Assembly: GCA_037349315.1 (NCBI GenBank)
Contig: JBAIAC010000010.1
Span: 29,366,001-29,430,000 of the forward strand
From: Chelydra serpentina
Taxonomy: Eukaryota; Chordata; Testudines; Chelydridae
DNA: 64,000 nucleotides
Reading direction: 5' to 3'
Made by a program: the position numbers and the translations under genes. Shown here in pieces: positions 36,260 to 47,105 of this stretch; the stretch's first letter is position 1, and every line of letters begins with the position of its first letter. The notes under the pieces are model-generated. The model worked only from the letters and a program-made list of their open reading frames with translations, searched no databases and was not told the origin of the DNA.

Positions 36260-36785
36260 CGCCGCCTCCTCCCTGCCAGGGGACACCCCCCTCCCCCCGC
36301 CGGCCCGGCCAGGCCTCCCCAGAACTCGCCCGCCCCCGGGAGAGCGAAGCCGGGATGGACTCGGGAGGAGCGAGAAGCCGCTGCCCGCAGCCGCCGGGGG
36401 TGGGAGCCTGGGCTGGCCGCGGTGCACCCTGTTACTTCCACCCGCTCTCGAACGCGACCAAGCCCGGCAAACGCATTGCTCCGCCGCCCCGCCTCCAGCA
36501 GCGGCCGTGGCCCGGGAGCTAGCCGGGACTGTGCCAGTCCCCGGAGGGGGGAACCAGGACCCGCCGCTTCTCGAGATGGGGCCTAACTACGAGCAAAGCA
36601 CGTGTCTTCCGGAACAACCACTGCGTGGCTGTTGCTCCTGAGGGGACTCGACCTGGACTGGAGGGACTCGGGCGCTAGCTCTTTCCTGTGGGGCAGAGCT
36701 GTTTGCAGCCCCACGCCACACTTTGTTTAGCTTTACGTTTGTGGTCTTTTTTAGTGTGAAATAAAAATGCATTGAGTGCTTTCAA
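36260..36785 (+). other. SF3B5: SF3B5 3' UTR with poly(A) signal
   Basis: The 3' UTR follows the TAG at 36257-36259. The poly(A) signal AATAAA is at 36760-36765, with a GT-rich stretch downstream (about 36786-36800). The mRNA end is therefore expected around 36780. The first half is still CpG-rich. Confidence 0.8.
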
Positions 36786-36869
36786 ATGTTGATCCCGGTG
36801 ATCTGCCCATGGGGTAACTAATGGCTCAGTACGCAAACCAGACACTGGTCTCCTATATAACTATACATT

Positions 36870-37147
36870 GTGTCAAGTATCAGAGGGGTAGCTGTATTAG
36901 TCTGTATCCACAAAAATAATGAGTCCAGTGGCACCTTTATTTGGGCATAAACTTTCGTGGGTTAAAAACCCGCTTCTTAAGATGCATGGAGTGAAAATTA
37001 CAAATGAAGGCATTATCGCTCAGTATAATGCCTGCATCTGTAATTTTCACTCCATGCATCTGATGATGTGGGGTTTTTACCCACGAAAGCTTATTCCCAA
37101 ATAAATCTGTTAGGCTTTAAGGTGCCACCGGACTCCTCGTTGTTTCT
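36870..37147. repeat. Large inverted repeat related to 29.7 kb (Penelope-like terminus?)
   Basis: The left arm (36871-36990) and right arm (37030-37147) are imperfect inverted copies. Shared blocks are TTTCGTGGGTTAAAA / TTTTTACCCACGAAA and GATGCATGGAGTGAAAATTAC and its complement. On the plus strand 37056-37096 reads GCAT, a full CTGATGA (37060-37066), a GTGGG/CCCAC stem, GAAAGCTT (37085-37092), then ATTC where ATGC would pair. The outer end matches the 29.7 kb repeat (TAGTCTGTATCC). Confidence 0.6.
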
Positions 37148-39047
37148 ATATAACTATAGTAATGTGTGTTCACAGGGTTTTCGGATGCGTTTGTTTCTGG
37201 AGCATGAATTGTGACTTCCATAACTGCAGCTATTTCTCCATCCTGCATTCCAGGCTTACCAAAATTCAAACAACCTGTAGATTTGATGGTGCTCCAAGGG
37301 ATTAATTTGCATCATCAATGTATTGTGCTAGTAAAATGTGCAACAAAGCCACCTTATACAATAAGTAATTTGATGCTGCCTGGCCCTGAATTACTAAGTG
37401 GGATACTTACTGTTCACTAATTATTTTCTCTAGTATCTTGTTTGCTCTTGTCTCCCTTTCCTCTGGGCACTGTTGGGTTCTAAAGCATCTTGTGTGGTGT
37501 GTGTCTTCTCTTCCTCTGTTTTCCCTTTTTGTTGCTTTCACTCTTTTCTCCCCCTTACAGGGTATATAATTCTGTTGCCTTTTCTATTTTGACCATTGTA
37601 CTAACAGCAAAGTGAAACTTCATCTCGTAAATGCTTGAATGCATACAGCAACAGAGCACTGTGGTGAGTCTGGGAAAGATTAAATAACTTTTTGCTGAAA
37701 TTCTTCTCCCCTCTTAGTAGTTTACATAAACTTTTACCCATTTCCACAACAAGCACAAATCAATTTTTTTCTGTGCAGATCTCCTTTTAATAATGTTCAT
37801 GTTTCTATCCTGGAAGAGTAAAGTATGTAAAACCCTGGTGTAGAAGAATTGGGCAAAGTGATGAAATACTGGGGCAACAACTTGCAACTACAGTTAACTT
37901 GACTGGCAAAGTGGAGTGTGCTACTCTAGGCTTGTTTTTAACTTGAGACTATCATGTGGTTTGCTTGCAAAAGCAAATAGTTTGAGTTTGGGAGGTAGAA
38001 CTTTTATGGAGCTCTTATTTTGGGAACTGGACAGTAATGGCCATGCTCCTTTATTTTTAGTTCCAAATTTAAGTGACGTCTTACTAGTTCAGGAAGGGAA
38101 AGTTTAATACTGTGTGCAGCTAGGAGCTGCATTGTCACCTCCCTTCTGCAAAAGTGTGTCCAAAATGATGACCCTTTTCATATGAGATGAAGGGGAATCT
38201 ATTAATTCAACTCTTTAGTAAGGCATACACCATTATCACATGTAGGCTGGACACAGGCAGAAGCTAAAATAAAGCTGCAGCAAATCTGTTATCTAGCACA
38301 GGTAGATACAGAAATGCATTTAATTACACTTCAATATATGTGGATATAAAGTTTATTTTTAAACCAACAGTTTTAAGTGTGGGGTAGACAGATTGCCTTT
38401 CTGTGCTATTCTTTTATTAAGGCCTTGCTTTCATGAGTTACAGTTACATCACTCTGAACTCCACTGTGTTGATACCATATGAGTGACTTTGGTTTGGCAT
38501 AAATCCTTTCTCCAGTAATAAGCTAAACAAACAAAAAAACCTCCAACTTTTAATACTATAAGTGGCCACAGTGGGGAGGTGGTTTTTGTATAATTCCATT
38601 TAATTATTTTTTTTAATTGATGGTGTTCTTCAAAGTGTGGTTATTTGTGCCAGATGATGCACAAACATGTAAAGTCCACAGCTTGAAGGATAAAAGCACT
38701 GGTGGCAACTTGGACCTTCAATGGCAAGACTCAGTGGGGAATGGATGGGGTAGAGTGAGGGTGAGGAGGCTCCTACAAGGACAGACAGGAAACCAGGAAA
38801 GTCCTGCAATCCTGTGGGCTGAAAATGGCAGATAGATTGAATCTCTTAAAGTGAAAGAAGAATCCAAAGGCTCCACCTTGCCCACTATTAAATCCATTCC
38901 TGAAGAAACCTTATGAAATGTTTTATGGGGAAGCTTTATCAATTGGCTTATCTAGTGTAACAATGCATGTTCTTGTCCATGTTACATTAAAAATGCTATT
39001 TAGGGCAGTGCAGTAGGGAACTTAATGTGCACCAGCAGGGTCTACAT
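37148..39047. other. Intergenic sequence downstream of SF3B5, no gene
   Basis: Only short chance frames. No repeat boundary was recognised. Confidence 0.5.
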
Positions 39048-39180
39048 CAGTGGTGGGCAACCTGCAGGCTGCATGTAGTCCATCAGGGTAATCTGATTGC
39101 AGGCCGTGAGACGTTTTGCTGATGTTGACCATCCACAGGCACGACTCCCTGCAGCTCTCAGTGGCCGTGGTTCATCACTG
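39048..39180. mobile_element. Short hAT-like fragment
   Basis: It starts CAGTGGTGGGCAACCTGC and ends CGTGGTTCATCACTG, an imperfect inverted repeat. No duplicated target could be confirmed. Confidence 0.45.
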
Positions 39181-39729
39181 GTATTCTACTGCTTACCAGT
39201 ACAATTAAAATTGTAATTAAAACGGCAATTAACTCATGCGATTAACTCAAAAATTAACTGATTAATCGATAGCCTTAAATTTAATACAACATTCTATTGT
39301 GTAATGCTACAAGGATTTGTTTTAAAAGACAAATATAATTTGAATGCACATACTCTAGACAACTTGAAGGTTTGAATTAAAAAAACAACCCTCAAATCTT
39401 TCATAGGGTTCAAAGCTACTTAAGCTATTATAAAACAAATGCACCAGAGAAATTAGGGCTCAGGTTATCCTAACTCATTTTTGTTCGACCACTCAATATT
39501 CAGGTCTCACATTATAAGGGATATGCTTTGATATGAAGGTTTGAATAGCGAATAGTGATGCTATGACACCTAGTTTGCCAGAGGCTAATTAGAAATGCCT
39601 CTTGTCCAAAGGCCACACCTTTGTTTAAAGGTTTGTAAGGCTATTATGAGAAAATGCCGAGTGCTAAGGCTATGAATACTCCAGAAGTAACAACATCTAA
39701 TTTTGCACAAGCTCAAACTTGTTATAAAT

Positions 39730-39805
39730 TGAAGGCCCAATCCTGCAAACCTTTATTCACATGAGAATTCCTACTCAAGTATTCCCATTGAAACAATTGG
39801 GGCTT
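39730..39805. repeat. Short palindromic MITE-like sequence
   Basis: CCCAATCCTGCAAACC and a CCCATTGAAACAATTGGGG palindrome, as in other short copies. A poly(A) run follows at 39877-39892. Confidence 0.45.
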
Positions 39806-40064
39806 CTCATGTGGGTAAGGATTACAAAACAAAGAATAAGTGATGCAGGTGTGCAGTGTTATCCTTCGCCTGTCAAAAAAAAAAAAAAAAAAGCAAAGGG
39901 TTTTTCTTAGGTATTTTTGATTTACTTGTGAAACATTTGATGTCAAAATATTTAATGTTTAAAAATTATAAAGGAGCTTTTATAATGGGTGATAGGTTAT
40001 ATGTGGTATACATAATTTAATATGAGCCATTGACATTTACTAACATCTGACTTAATTTTGTAGT

Positions 40065-40145
40065 CTTTAGGGACACAACTCCTATTGACTTCAGTGGGAC
40101 TTTTGCTTGCAGAATCAGATCCATAATGGGTCCAATCCTGTGAGA
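40065..40145. repeat. Short palindromic MITE-like sequence
   Basis: Centre CCTATTGACTTCAGTGGGAC, ending GGTCCAATCCTG. Same type as at 12.9, 28.2, 39.7 and 51.4 kb. Confidence 0.5.
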
Positions 40146-40557
40146 TGGTTTTAAAATTTTTATTAAAGCTAATGTTAAATTATACAATACATAGATTGAG
40201 AAAAGAGTATTTGGACATCTGGGTATAGTTTTTAAAACCAAACTTTGTGTTTTTAGATAATCTAAAGTCATATGATACATAGAGCACATAATCAGCACTA
40301 ACCCACATAATCAGCACTAAACCCACCATGAGTTGCCGCATCAGCGGAGCATAGCGTTGACCAATTCCGCATTCTCTCAGCACTCTCTTATTACTGGGGT
40401 CCTGTGTGCCCAAGGCTCCGACGATCAGTGCATGTCTGAAGCTGGTAACCTTTCGCTTTCAAGGTTTCGTCCGGAGGGGCATATTTCTCTACTTTTCAAG
40501 CTTGAGCATCGTGGAAGGCCAGAGTTCTGTTCTCGAAGGGCAATAGGATGTCCACCA

Positions 40558-40678
40558 TAGAATGGCCAGACGTGAGTGTGAAAAATCGGGACAGGTTGGG
40601 GGGTAATAGGAGCCTATATAAGAAAAAGACCCAAAAATCGGGACTGTCCCTATAAAATCGGGACATCTGGTCACCCTA
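40558..40678. mobile_element. Short palindromic hAT MITE (TAGGGTGACCAGA family), copy 2
   Basis: 121 bp, inverted relative to copy 1, left end degraded (TAGAATGGCCAGAC). Perfect duplication GTCCACCA at 40550-40557 and 40679-40686. Confidence 0.93.
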
Positions 40679-40839
40679 GTCCACCATGATGATCTTCTGG
40701 TCCTTGTTGGTGATGACGATGTCCAGTTGCAGTAGTGGTTACTCTGAATGTAAAATACCTGCTTTCTTATATTAATTACTTTGCTGTTGAAACCAAAACC
40801 AACCAGTTTACATTACATTATTTGCAGTAATGACAGCCA

Positions 40840-41545
40840 TCCAATACAAAAGGTGGAATCAACTGCAACAACTCCACAACCCATGGAACTTCACCTCTAG
40901 GATAAACCATGGCACCAGGTCCCACCACATGGACACTACATGACACCCCACAATTTATCAGTAGTGCCCCCAACAAGCTGAATTGGCTGTACTCCTCAAG
41001 GGACTGAACTGCTCTACCACAGAACCTCTACCACAGAACCTATACTAACATGGAGAACTAGAAAATTCTCTCACCGACTCCACCTCAAAAAATTCTTTCA
41101 CAATAATGATGACACCACCCACTACCACGTGACCACCATCCATCATAAGAAAACAATCAGACTGAACACCCTACAGTGGATGAAGCCACACACTTGATCA
41201 TTACATTGATTGCTTCGGGGAAAAAAATGGACTGAAATCCATAAACATCACATCCACTGCAATCTCTCCGCAGCTGAGAAGACAGTCCCTGAAATCCAAT
41301 CACCAGATAGTGCTCAAGCTAGCAGACAGAGGGGGTACCATAGTCAGTCGACTGGCCTCATTGATGTAGTCATCACAGTTGACAACTCTGACACCGCTCA
41401 AAGACGACCCCACATCACAATTCACCCAGGAATTTAATATCAAATCCTTCCCTAAACAACTTCAAAGGAAACTCAAAACCTCTACTCCCACAAACCCATC
41501 CCAGTGATCTACAATCTGTAACCCACTAATCTCCCTTTTTTGTCC
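40840..41545 (+). mobile_element. Penelope-like retroelement remnant
   Basis: Reading the plus strand with frame changes gives IHCNLSAAEKT, then IVLKLADRGGTIV (41307-41345), then PLKDDPTSQFTQEFN. This resembles the region before the RT core in Penelope-like elements, where IVIKPADKGG-type motifs are characteristic. Several stops and frameshifts make it a dead copy. The RT catalytic part is not visible. Confidence 0.6.
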
Positions 41546-41569
41546 TATGACTGCAGAGGTGTTAAGGGG

Positions 41570-42345
41570 CACTCCACCTTGAAAGTTCCCTTAGAATGTT
41601 AAGTACTTGTGACAGGGGACACTCACCTCTCAGGAATGCCCACTGTTAGCTGGGTGTGGTGCTGAAATCTTTTTTCTTCTGGCACCCCCAGTAGGTTGCC
41701 AAGCTCACTAGGGATGTCTTCAGTACCTCAGCCCCCTGGCCAAGTCACATAGTCTAAAATGGATCAACACCTTTTGGGGTAGCAAAGCTTTTGCCACACC
41801 CTTTGTCCTCACTAGGGTCCTCAGCCCCATTTCTGGGCCCCTTTAAGTCCTGCTCCTCACTTTTATTTCCTATCAGAGCCATCTCCTTCTTGGGGCTTAG
41901 GCCACTTTGCTAATAGGTTGATAGAATCCAGGCCCACCTTCTACTTCAGGTCAAAGCCCAGGGACCCTACACACAGCAACCATGTACTGCTTCCTTCAGT
42001 TTTCTTCTGCTATTTCCTGGGCCTTTTTTCCACATAGCCTCTTTCTCTTTACCCTTACCTTAGGGCTGAAGTTCTCAAAGCCTCTTCCTCGTCACTAAAT
42101 CCAAGTACCACCAGAACCCATCTTCTGTTTCTCCTCTTGAGCATCTGTGACCAGCAATGAGCAACCTTCCTTGCTCTTCCGGTCCCAGCCAGGAACTAAC
42201 CTGTTTAGACCTGAAGCTCCTTTTATCTGAGCCTGCTGGACACTGATTGGCTGGGACTGGAGGATCCACCTCTGCTTCTCCTTTCCTGGGGTGGAGTGTG
42301 GAATGACCGCAGAGCCTCCAGATGGATATCTTGAAGGGTCAGGCA
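41570..42345. repeat. Interspersed repeat family A, copy 2
   Basis: It begins with TGTGACAGGGGACACTCACC at about 41609 and shows the same block order as 17.77 kb (CTCAGCCCCCTGGCC, GATTGGCTGGGAC). Diverged; limits approximate. Confidence 0.35.
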
Positions 42346-42544
42346 CACCTCTTCATACTACTTATGCTAAACAATCTGTTCCACCTCGTATTTAGTACCT
42401 TTCCCAGAACAGAAGAAGAACTCTGTGTAGCTCAAAAACTAGTCTCTTTCACCAGCAGATGTTGGTTCCAGTATTATGGAACTGTCTTATTCCTTCTATG
42501 TTCTTTTACTGGTAATGTGACAGAGTGCTATTTCAGAAGTTAGA

Positions 42545-42790
42545 GCAGGTAATTGTGTGTGAGCCAAAACATTTAGGTTCTATTCCTGGTTTTACCACTG
42601 ACTTGTGCGTCCTGGAGCATGTCACTTAGAGCAGGGTTTTTCAACCTTTTTGATACCAGGGACTGACTTGCTGCATTCCTAAACTATGTCAGGGTGATCT
42701 CAGGGACCAGCACCAGTCCACGGACCAGTTGTTGAGAAAGACTGACTTAGAGGACACATACCTCGGTGATCCCCTTACTGTGTTATAACA
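42545..42790 (+). mobile_element. MIR-like SINE split by a hAT MITE
   Basis: GGTTCTATTCCTGG...ACTGACTTGTGCGTCCTGGAGCATGTCACTTAG matches the MIR core. The sequence resumes beyond the MITE at 42745. Confidence 0.6.
42632..42744. mobile_element. Short hAT MITE, nested in MIR
   Basis: 113 bp starting CAGGGTTTTTCAACC and ending TTGAGAAAGACTG. Perfect 8-bp duplication ACTTAGAG at 42624-42631 and 42745-42752. Confidence 0.93.
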
Positions 42791-43269
42791 TAGCTTAGTC
42801 TTGGCTATAAAAATGACAGTAAGCCATGTTTTAACTATATTACTAAGTTGTATTGCAATAGAGCGACATTGGTTCAGCCAGGAATCACTCTGTGACACAG
42901 TATCCTGAATTGTAAAATTGGTCAGAATGCCTTGTTCGCAGTGATGAAGCTAAATTGTTTGAAAAGCCCATACATGACACTCATATGACACTTACTTGAA
43001 AAGTTAAGTAATGCATTCCTACCATACATTATATATGTACAGCAATATATAAAATAAATATAAATTACCAATAAAAAGTTAAAATAATATTTAGATACCA
43101 AAGTCATACACTTGAAAGTTAGGAATTTACATGTGTACAGTTGCCCATGTAACATTAATTCTGCCCTCTAGTCCATCTATCTACAGGTAGGATCATGTGA
43201 AAAAAAATGCTATGTGATCAAATTATTAAACACTTACCATAATGCATACACACGAGAAGACGGAATTAA

Positions 43270-43400
43270 GATTGTACATGAAATCATAAATCTGGCATTT
43301 CCCAACTTTCAAGTACTTGACTTTCCGATCTAAATAATGTTCTTTTAATATAAGGGTTATCTTAAAATGTTATTTCCTATGTTTTTTTTTTAACAGAAAA
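43270..43400. repeat. Interspersed repeat family B, copy 3
   Basis: Shared core CCAACTTTCAAGTACTTGAC with TTCTTTTAATATAAG. More diverged than the 18.9 and 30.7 kb copies. Confidence 0.4.
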
Positions 43401-43539
43401 ACGGTTTAAAAAATTCTGTGTCCCCCTCCCCCACAACAAATAAATCATGCATTCTCAGCTCACTTTGAAGCCTGAACCTTCAGTGTTGCAGCACAAACTT
43501 ATACCACTTATTACTTGAGCTACAGAATTTACAATATTA

Positions 43540-44215
43540 GATTCAGAGATAAGGCCGAGAAGGGACCACTTTGATCATCTAGTCCAGGGGTCTCAAACAC
43601 GCGGCCTGAGTTATTTCCTGCAGCCCGCCATAGGCACCAACTCCACTGGCAGCCAAGCTCCAAACATTACTGAGTGTTTATATTTTATTAAAACCCCTCT
43701 TTGCATTACAGTTTTTAAAAAGTTAATACATTGACTTTTAATAGAATACTATATTACTCTTCATTTTTTTCATTTTTGACTATACTTTTGTATCATTGTA
43801 TGAAAAGGTTTTCATACTTGGGTCAATTTACTAGTTCTCATGTGGCCCTCGTGGTAATTTGAGTTTGAGATCTCTGATCTAGTCTGACCTCCTGTATGAA
43901 TTTGTCTAGCTTCTTCCTGCCACTGGATCTTGTTATGACTTTGCCTTTTTGAATGAAAAGACCTTTATTATAAAATTTCAGGTAGGTACTTACTGGCAGT
44001 GATCAAGTCACCTCTTCACCTTCTCTCTGATAAATAAAATGAGCTCCTTGAGTCTATCCCTATAAGGCATGTTTTACAATCCTTTAATCATACGCATGGC
44101 TCTTCTCGGCACCCTCTCCAATTTATCAACATCCTTATTGAATGGTGGACACCAGAACTGGATACAGTATTCGTGTAGATGTCACATCAGTGCCAAATAC
44201 AGAGATAATATTGTG
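43540..44215 (-). mobile_element. Old CR1 LINE split by a hAT MITE
   Basis: On the plus strand it reads AGGCCGAGAAGGGACCAC, GATCATCTAGTC, then after the MITE TGACCTCCTGTATGA, continuing to CCCTCTCCAATTTATCAACATC and CCAGAACTGGATACAGTATTC. These are the inverted CR1 3' region blocks also seen in the young copies. It ends abruptly at about 44215. Confidence 0.85.
43585..43876. mobile_element. hAT MITE (CAGGGGTCTCAAAC family), copy 2
   Basis: 292 bp with ends CAGGGGTCTCAAAC and GTTTGAGATCTCTG. Perfect duplication ATCTAGTC at 43577-43584 and 43877-43884, inserted into an older CR1. Confidence 0.95.
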
Positions 44216-44700
44216 ACCAGGTACCTGGGATAGGCAACACTGACAATGCCACACTCAGAACAGACTGCAAGAAATAGGGCAAACAATCCCCACAAAACTG
44301 GTGGTTTATTCTATAATTAGATTCACCAATTCAGTAACAAAAGAGCTTCTGCAGCACCACACTGGTTAACTGGAAGCCAAACACAGTCCTCTTTAGGTAT
44401 TCCAGACCTTGGCTCCCATCCAGATAACCCAATCTAATATAGTGAGAGGTTATTGAAAACCCATGTCACCGTATGAGATTCTTTCTAATCCCAAAGGATC
44501 AGAGACATACCACAGATCAATATGAATCTCAGATCTTACCCAAATATCACACTGTCAGCCAATCCTTAGCAACCTACCTAAAGATTTATTAATAAAAGAT
44601 AGTTATAAATGGTTAATAGAACATATAAATACAAATGATTACATCTATTGCTCTCATTGATGATACTGCCTACCCACGGGGGGGGGGGGGGGGGAGAAAG
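44216..44700. repeat. Unassigned interspersed repeat plus poly-G run
   Basis: A sharp junction with the CR1 at 44215 and no protein frame suggest retroelement debris (AAAGATTTATTAATAAAAGA block). A G run of about 18 lies at 44679-44695. Confidence 0.35.
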
Positions 44701-44810
44701 GAACCAAAACCTAACAATTCCCCAAAAACGCCACCACCACAGACTACAACTTTGAATTATGGTTCCCTGGCTTTAAAATTATTTCCTGGTTGATTGACCT
44801 TCCATCCATT

Positions 44811-45163
44811 CATAGTCGCCGACTCCGTGGGTGCTCCGGGGCTGAAGCACCCAGGGGGGAAAATTGGTGGGTGCAGAGCACCCACCGGCAGCTCCCCGCC
44901 ATCCCCGGGGCTCGCGCCCAGCTCCCCGCCAGCCCCGGGACCCACGGCAAACTCACCTCAGCACCGGGAGATGTTGCGGGGCCCCACCCCCGACGCTGGG
45001 CGACGTTACGTCGGCGTAGGTGCCCGCAACGTCACCCGGCATCGGGGGCGGGGCCCCGCCACATCACCCGGCATCAGGGGCGGGGCCCAGCATCGAGGGC
45101 GGGTCTCCGCCCCTGATGCCGGGCGTCAGCCCCCACCAGCGCCACTGGAAGTTGGCGCCTATG
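44811..45163. mobile_element. GC-rich hAT MITE, 353 bp
   Basis: Ends CATAGTCGCCGACTCC and GGAAGTTGGCGCCTATG, an imperfect inverted repeat. Perfect duplication CATCCATT at 44803-44810 and 45164-45171. The interior has GCATCGGGGGCGGGGCCC-type direct repeats. Confidence 0.9.
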
Positions 45164-47015
45164 CATCCATTCATTAGCTAGGGACAGAATTTTGTCTGGT
45201 AGAATTTTGCCATTACTTCATCAATTCTACCTTCTTCCCATGAAGTAAGGGAAGAACATGCATCTTAACAGTTGTTAAAGAAGATTTAACAATGACGGGA
45301 AGCTCTTTCTGCCCCTGCCAAGGAAGAGCGGGAGCTGCGGAGGAGCCATGTTTACCCAAACCAGGTTGAGGAGGGGAACCTCCCCTCTCATTTTAGCACA
45401 GGAAGCTGCAGTCCTCTGTCATTTTCACATTCTCCTTACTTTAATTTCATCACTTTAGTTAAAATGTTTGGGACCACTGTGAGCATTTTCAATAGATTCT
45501 AGGGTGACCAGATGTCCTGATTTTATAGGGACAGTCCCGATTTTTTGGTCTTTTTCTTATATAGGTTCCTATTACCCCTCACCCCATCCTGATTTTTCAC
45601 ATTTGCTGTCTGGTCACCCTAATGGATTCCCTTTGACACATGGTCCAGCACTTGATTGCAATACTGTATGGTGAATGGAATCAGGTACTGGGGTGGGGTA
45701 ATGGACAATGTTAATGCAGTGTTGCATGACTTTCAAAGATCGGGTGGAAAATCCATTTTCTCTACAAAATTAGGATTAGCCTGCACAGCAGGAGTTCAGC
45801 AAAATATCTATGGACCAGCAGTAACAGGAACTAATTACTTTTCCTGGCAATGTTTCAAAAAGAGACTTTCATTCCATGGCATATTTGACAAAATAATTTT
45901 AATGCAAGAAGAAATTGACTGTAATTTAGATATTCCCAGTGCTATTATTATTTCCTTTCCTTTCACAACCAATTTCTCTCCATCTTTTTCTCTGTTTGAT
46001 CCTTAAATCCTGAATTTAGATTAGTCTGTTGCCCGGAAAATTACCTTGATAAGATAATTCATCACAATTGTGATTTAGCAGAAGTTTCAATTACAGCAGG
46101 TGAGGACTGTTAAGGAAATAAACATTAAAATCTCAATATTTTGGTAAGCTGTATAAATGGCAAGGCAAACCATGATAAATTAAGAATGGAGTTTTAAACT
46201 TTTCTTAGATTGGCAGTCCATCACCTTGAACACATAAAAAGACACAGTGGCATAAGATTAATAGAAATAGCTAAGTCTCACATGAAAAAATGGATTTTAG
46301 AAATAAGAATTTGAGAAATACTACAAATGAGTTTCTTGCAGTCTTGTTTTGAAACTAGAGTAAATAACTTAGACCTCAGTGGGAGCTTTGATTACCCAAA
46401 AGACTGCAGGACTGGGCCACTAAAGATCTTCCTGAGACAAAGATTACATTGATCATTTGAGTTTAAAATAATTCAGAATATTTTGAATAGGAAAATGGTT
46501 TGAAAATAATCATGTTGCTTTTTACAGATGTCTATCATATAATAAAATGCCATTGGCAATCATAAATGAAAATCAAGGTTTAAGTGGTGAAAATGTTTTT
46601 GGTTTTTTTATATATTGTGGCATGGTGGTTTCTCTCACCCTAATTGACAGAAAAATGTAGATGTAAGCATGGGGCTGAAATTGTATGAGACAGAGAGAAG
46701 TGTAAAGAAATTCTGCAATGGGACTTAATTTGATCCTGCAATCCCTATTCAGACAAAATTTACCATTAAAAATCAACTGATGGCAAAATTTGTCTCAGTG
46801 GGAAGCATTATTGGATCCCATATTGGGAAGTAAAATTATTTGCATTTTAAACATTTCATTTTAGTATGGTAGTGTTGAAGGGTACAGAGTGCAACAGGTT
46901 ACAGAGAACCACAAAGAACTTGTTTAAATGTGTGGGAGCATTAGTAGAACAGGCGCCACCATTTTAATCATGGTTTAATGTAGATCTGGTTCAAGCAGGG
47001 GTAGATAACACCCTA
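45164..47015. other. Intergenic sequence, apart from the MITE at 45.5 kb
   Basis: Beyond the MITE at 45500-45621, nothing gene-like is supported. The 116-codon frame at 45656-46006 has no recognisable motif and lies in AT-rich sequence. A weak palindromic motif lies near 46730-46800. Confidence 0.45.
45500..45621. mobile_element. Short palindromic hAT MITE (TAGGGTGACCAGA family), copy 3
   Basis: 122 bp, ends TAGGGTGACCAGA and TGGTCACCCTA. Duplication ATAGATTC (45492-45499) / ATGGATTC (45622-45629). Confidence 0.92.
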
Positions 47016-47019
47016 ATTG

Positions 47020-47105
47020 GTGTTGGTCCTGCTTTGAGCAGGGGATTGGACTAGATGAACTCCTGAGGTCTCTTCCAACTCTAATCTTCTATGATTCTTC
47101 TATGA
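47020..47105 (+). mobile_element. CR1-type 3' tail fragment
   Basis: GTTGGTCCTGCTTTGAGCAG followed by GGACTAGATGAACTCC and CTATGATTCTTCTATGA matches the CR1/SINE tail. No head was recognised. Confidence 0.8.

Larger units (their letters stand above)
35210..36540 (+). promoter_or_regulatory. SF3B5: CpG island and promoter of SF3B5
   Basis: CpG-rich sequence spans the upstream region and the whole coding exon. Sites visible from upstream to start: CCAAT at 35453-35457; a ZNF143/STAF-type element, ACTACAACTCCCAGCATGC, at 35783-35801; an inverted CCAAT (ATTGG) at 35803-35807; an ETS site ACTTCCGG at 35911-35918; and a YY1-type site CGCCATTTT at 35920-35928. The ETS-YY1 pair just before the 5' UTR is typical of TATA-less housekeeping promoters, with initiation probably near 35925-35940. 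The start point is inferred. Confidence 0.8.

Noticed and set aside
35861..36522. 188-codon minus and 197-codon plus frames over SF3B5
   Set aside because: They are shadows of the SF3B5 CDS and its CpG-rich flanks. The 86-codon frame matches the family end to end.
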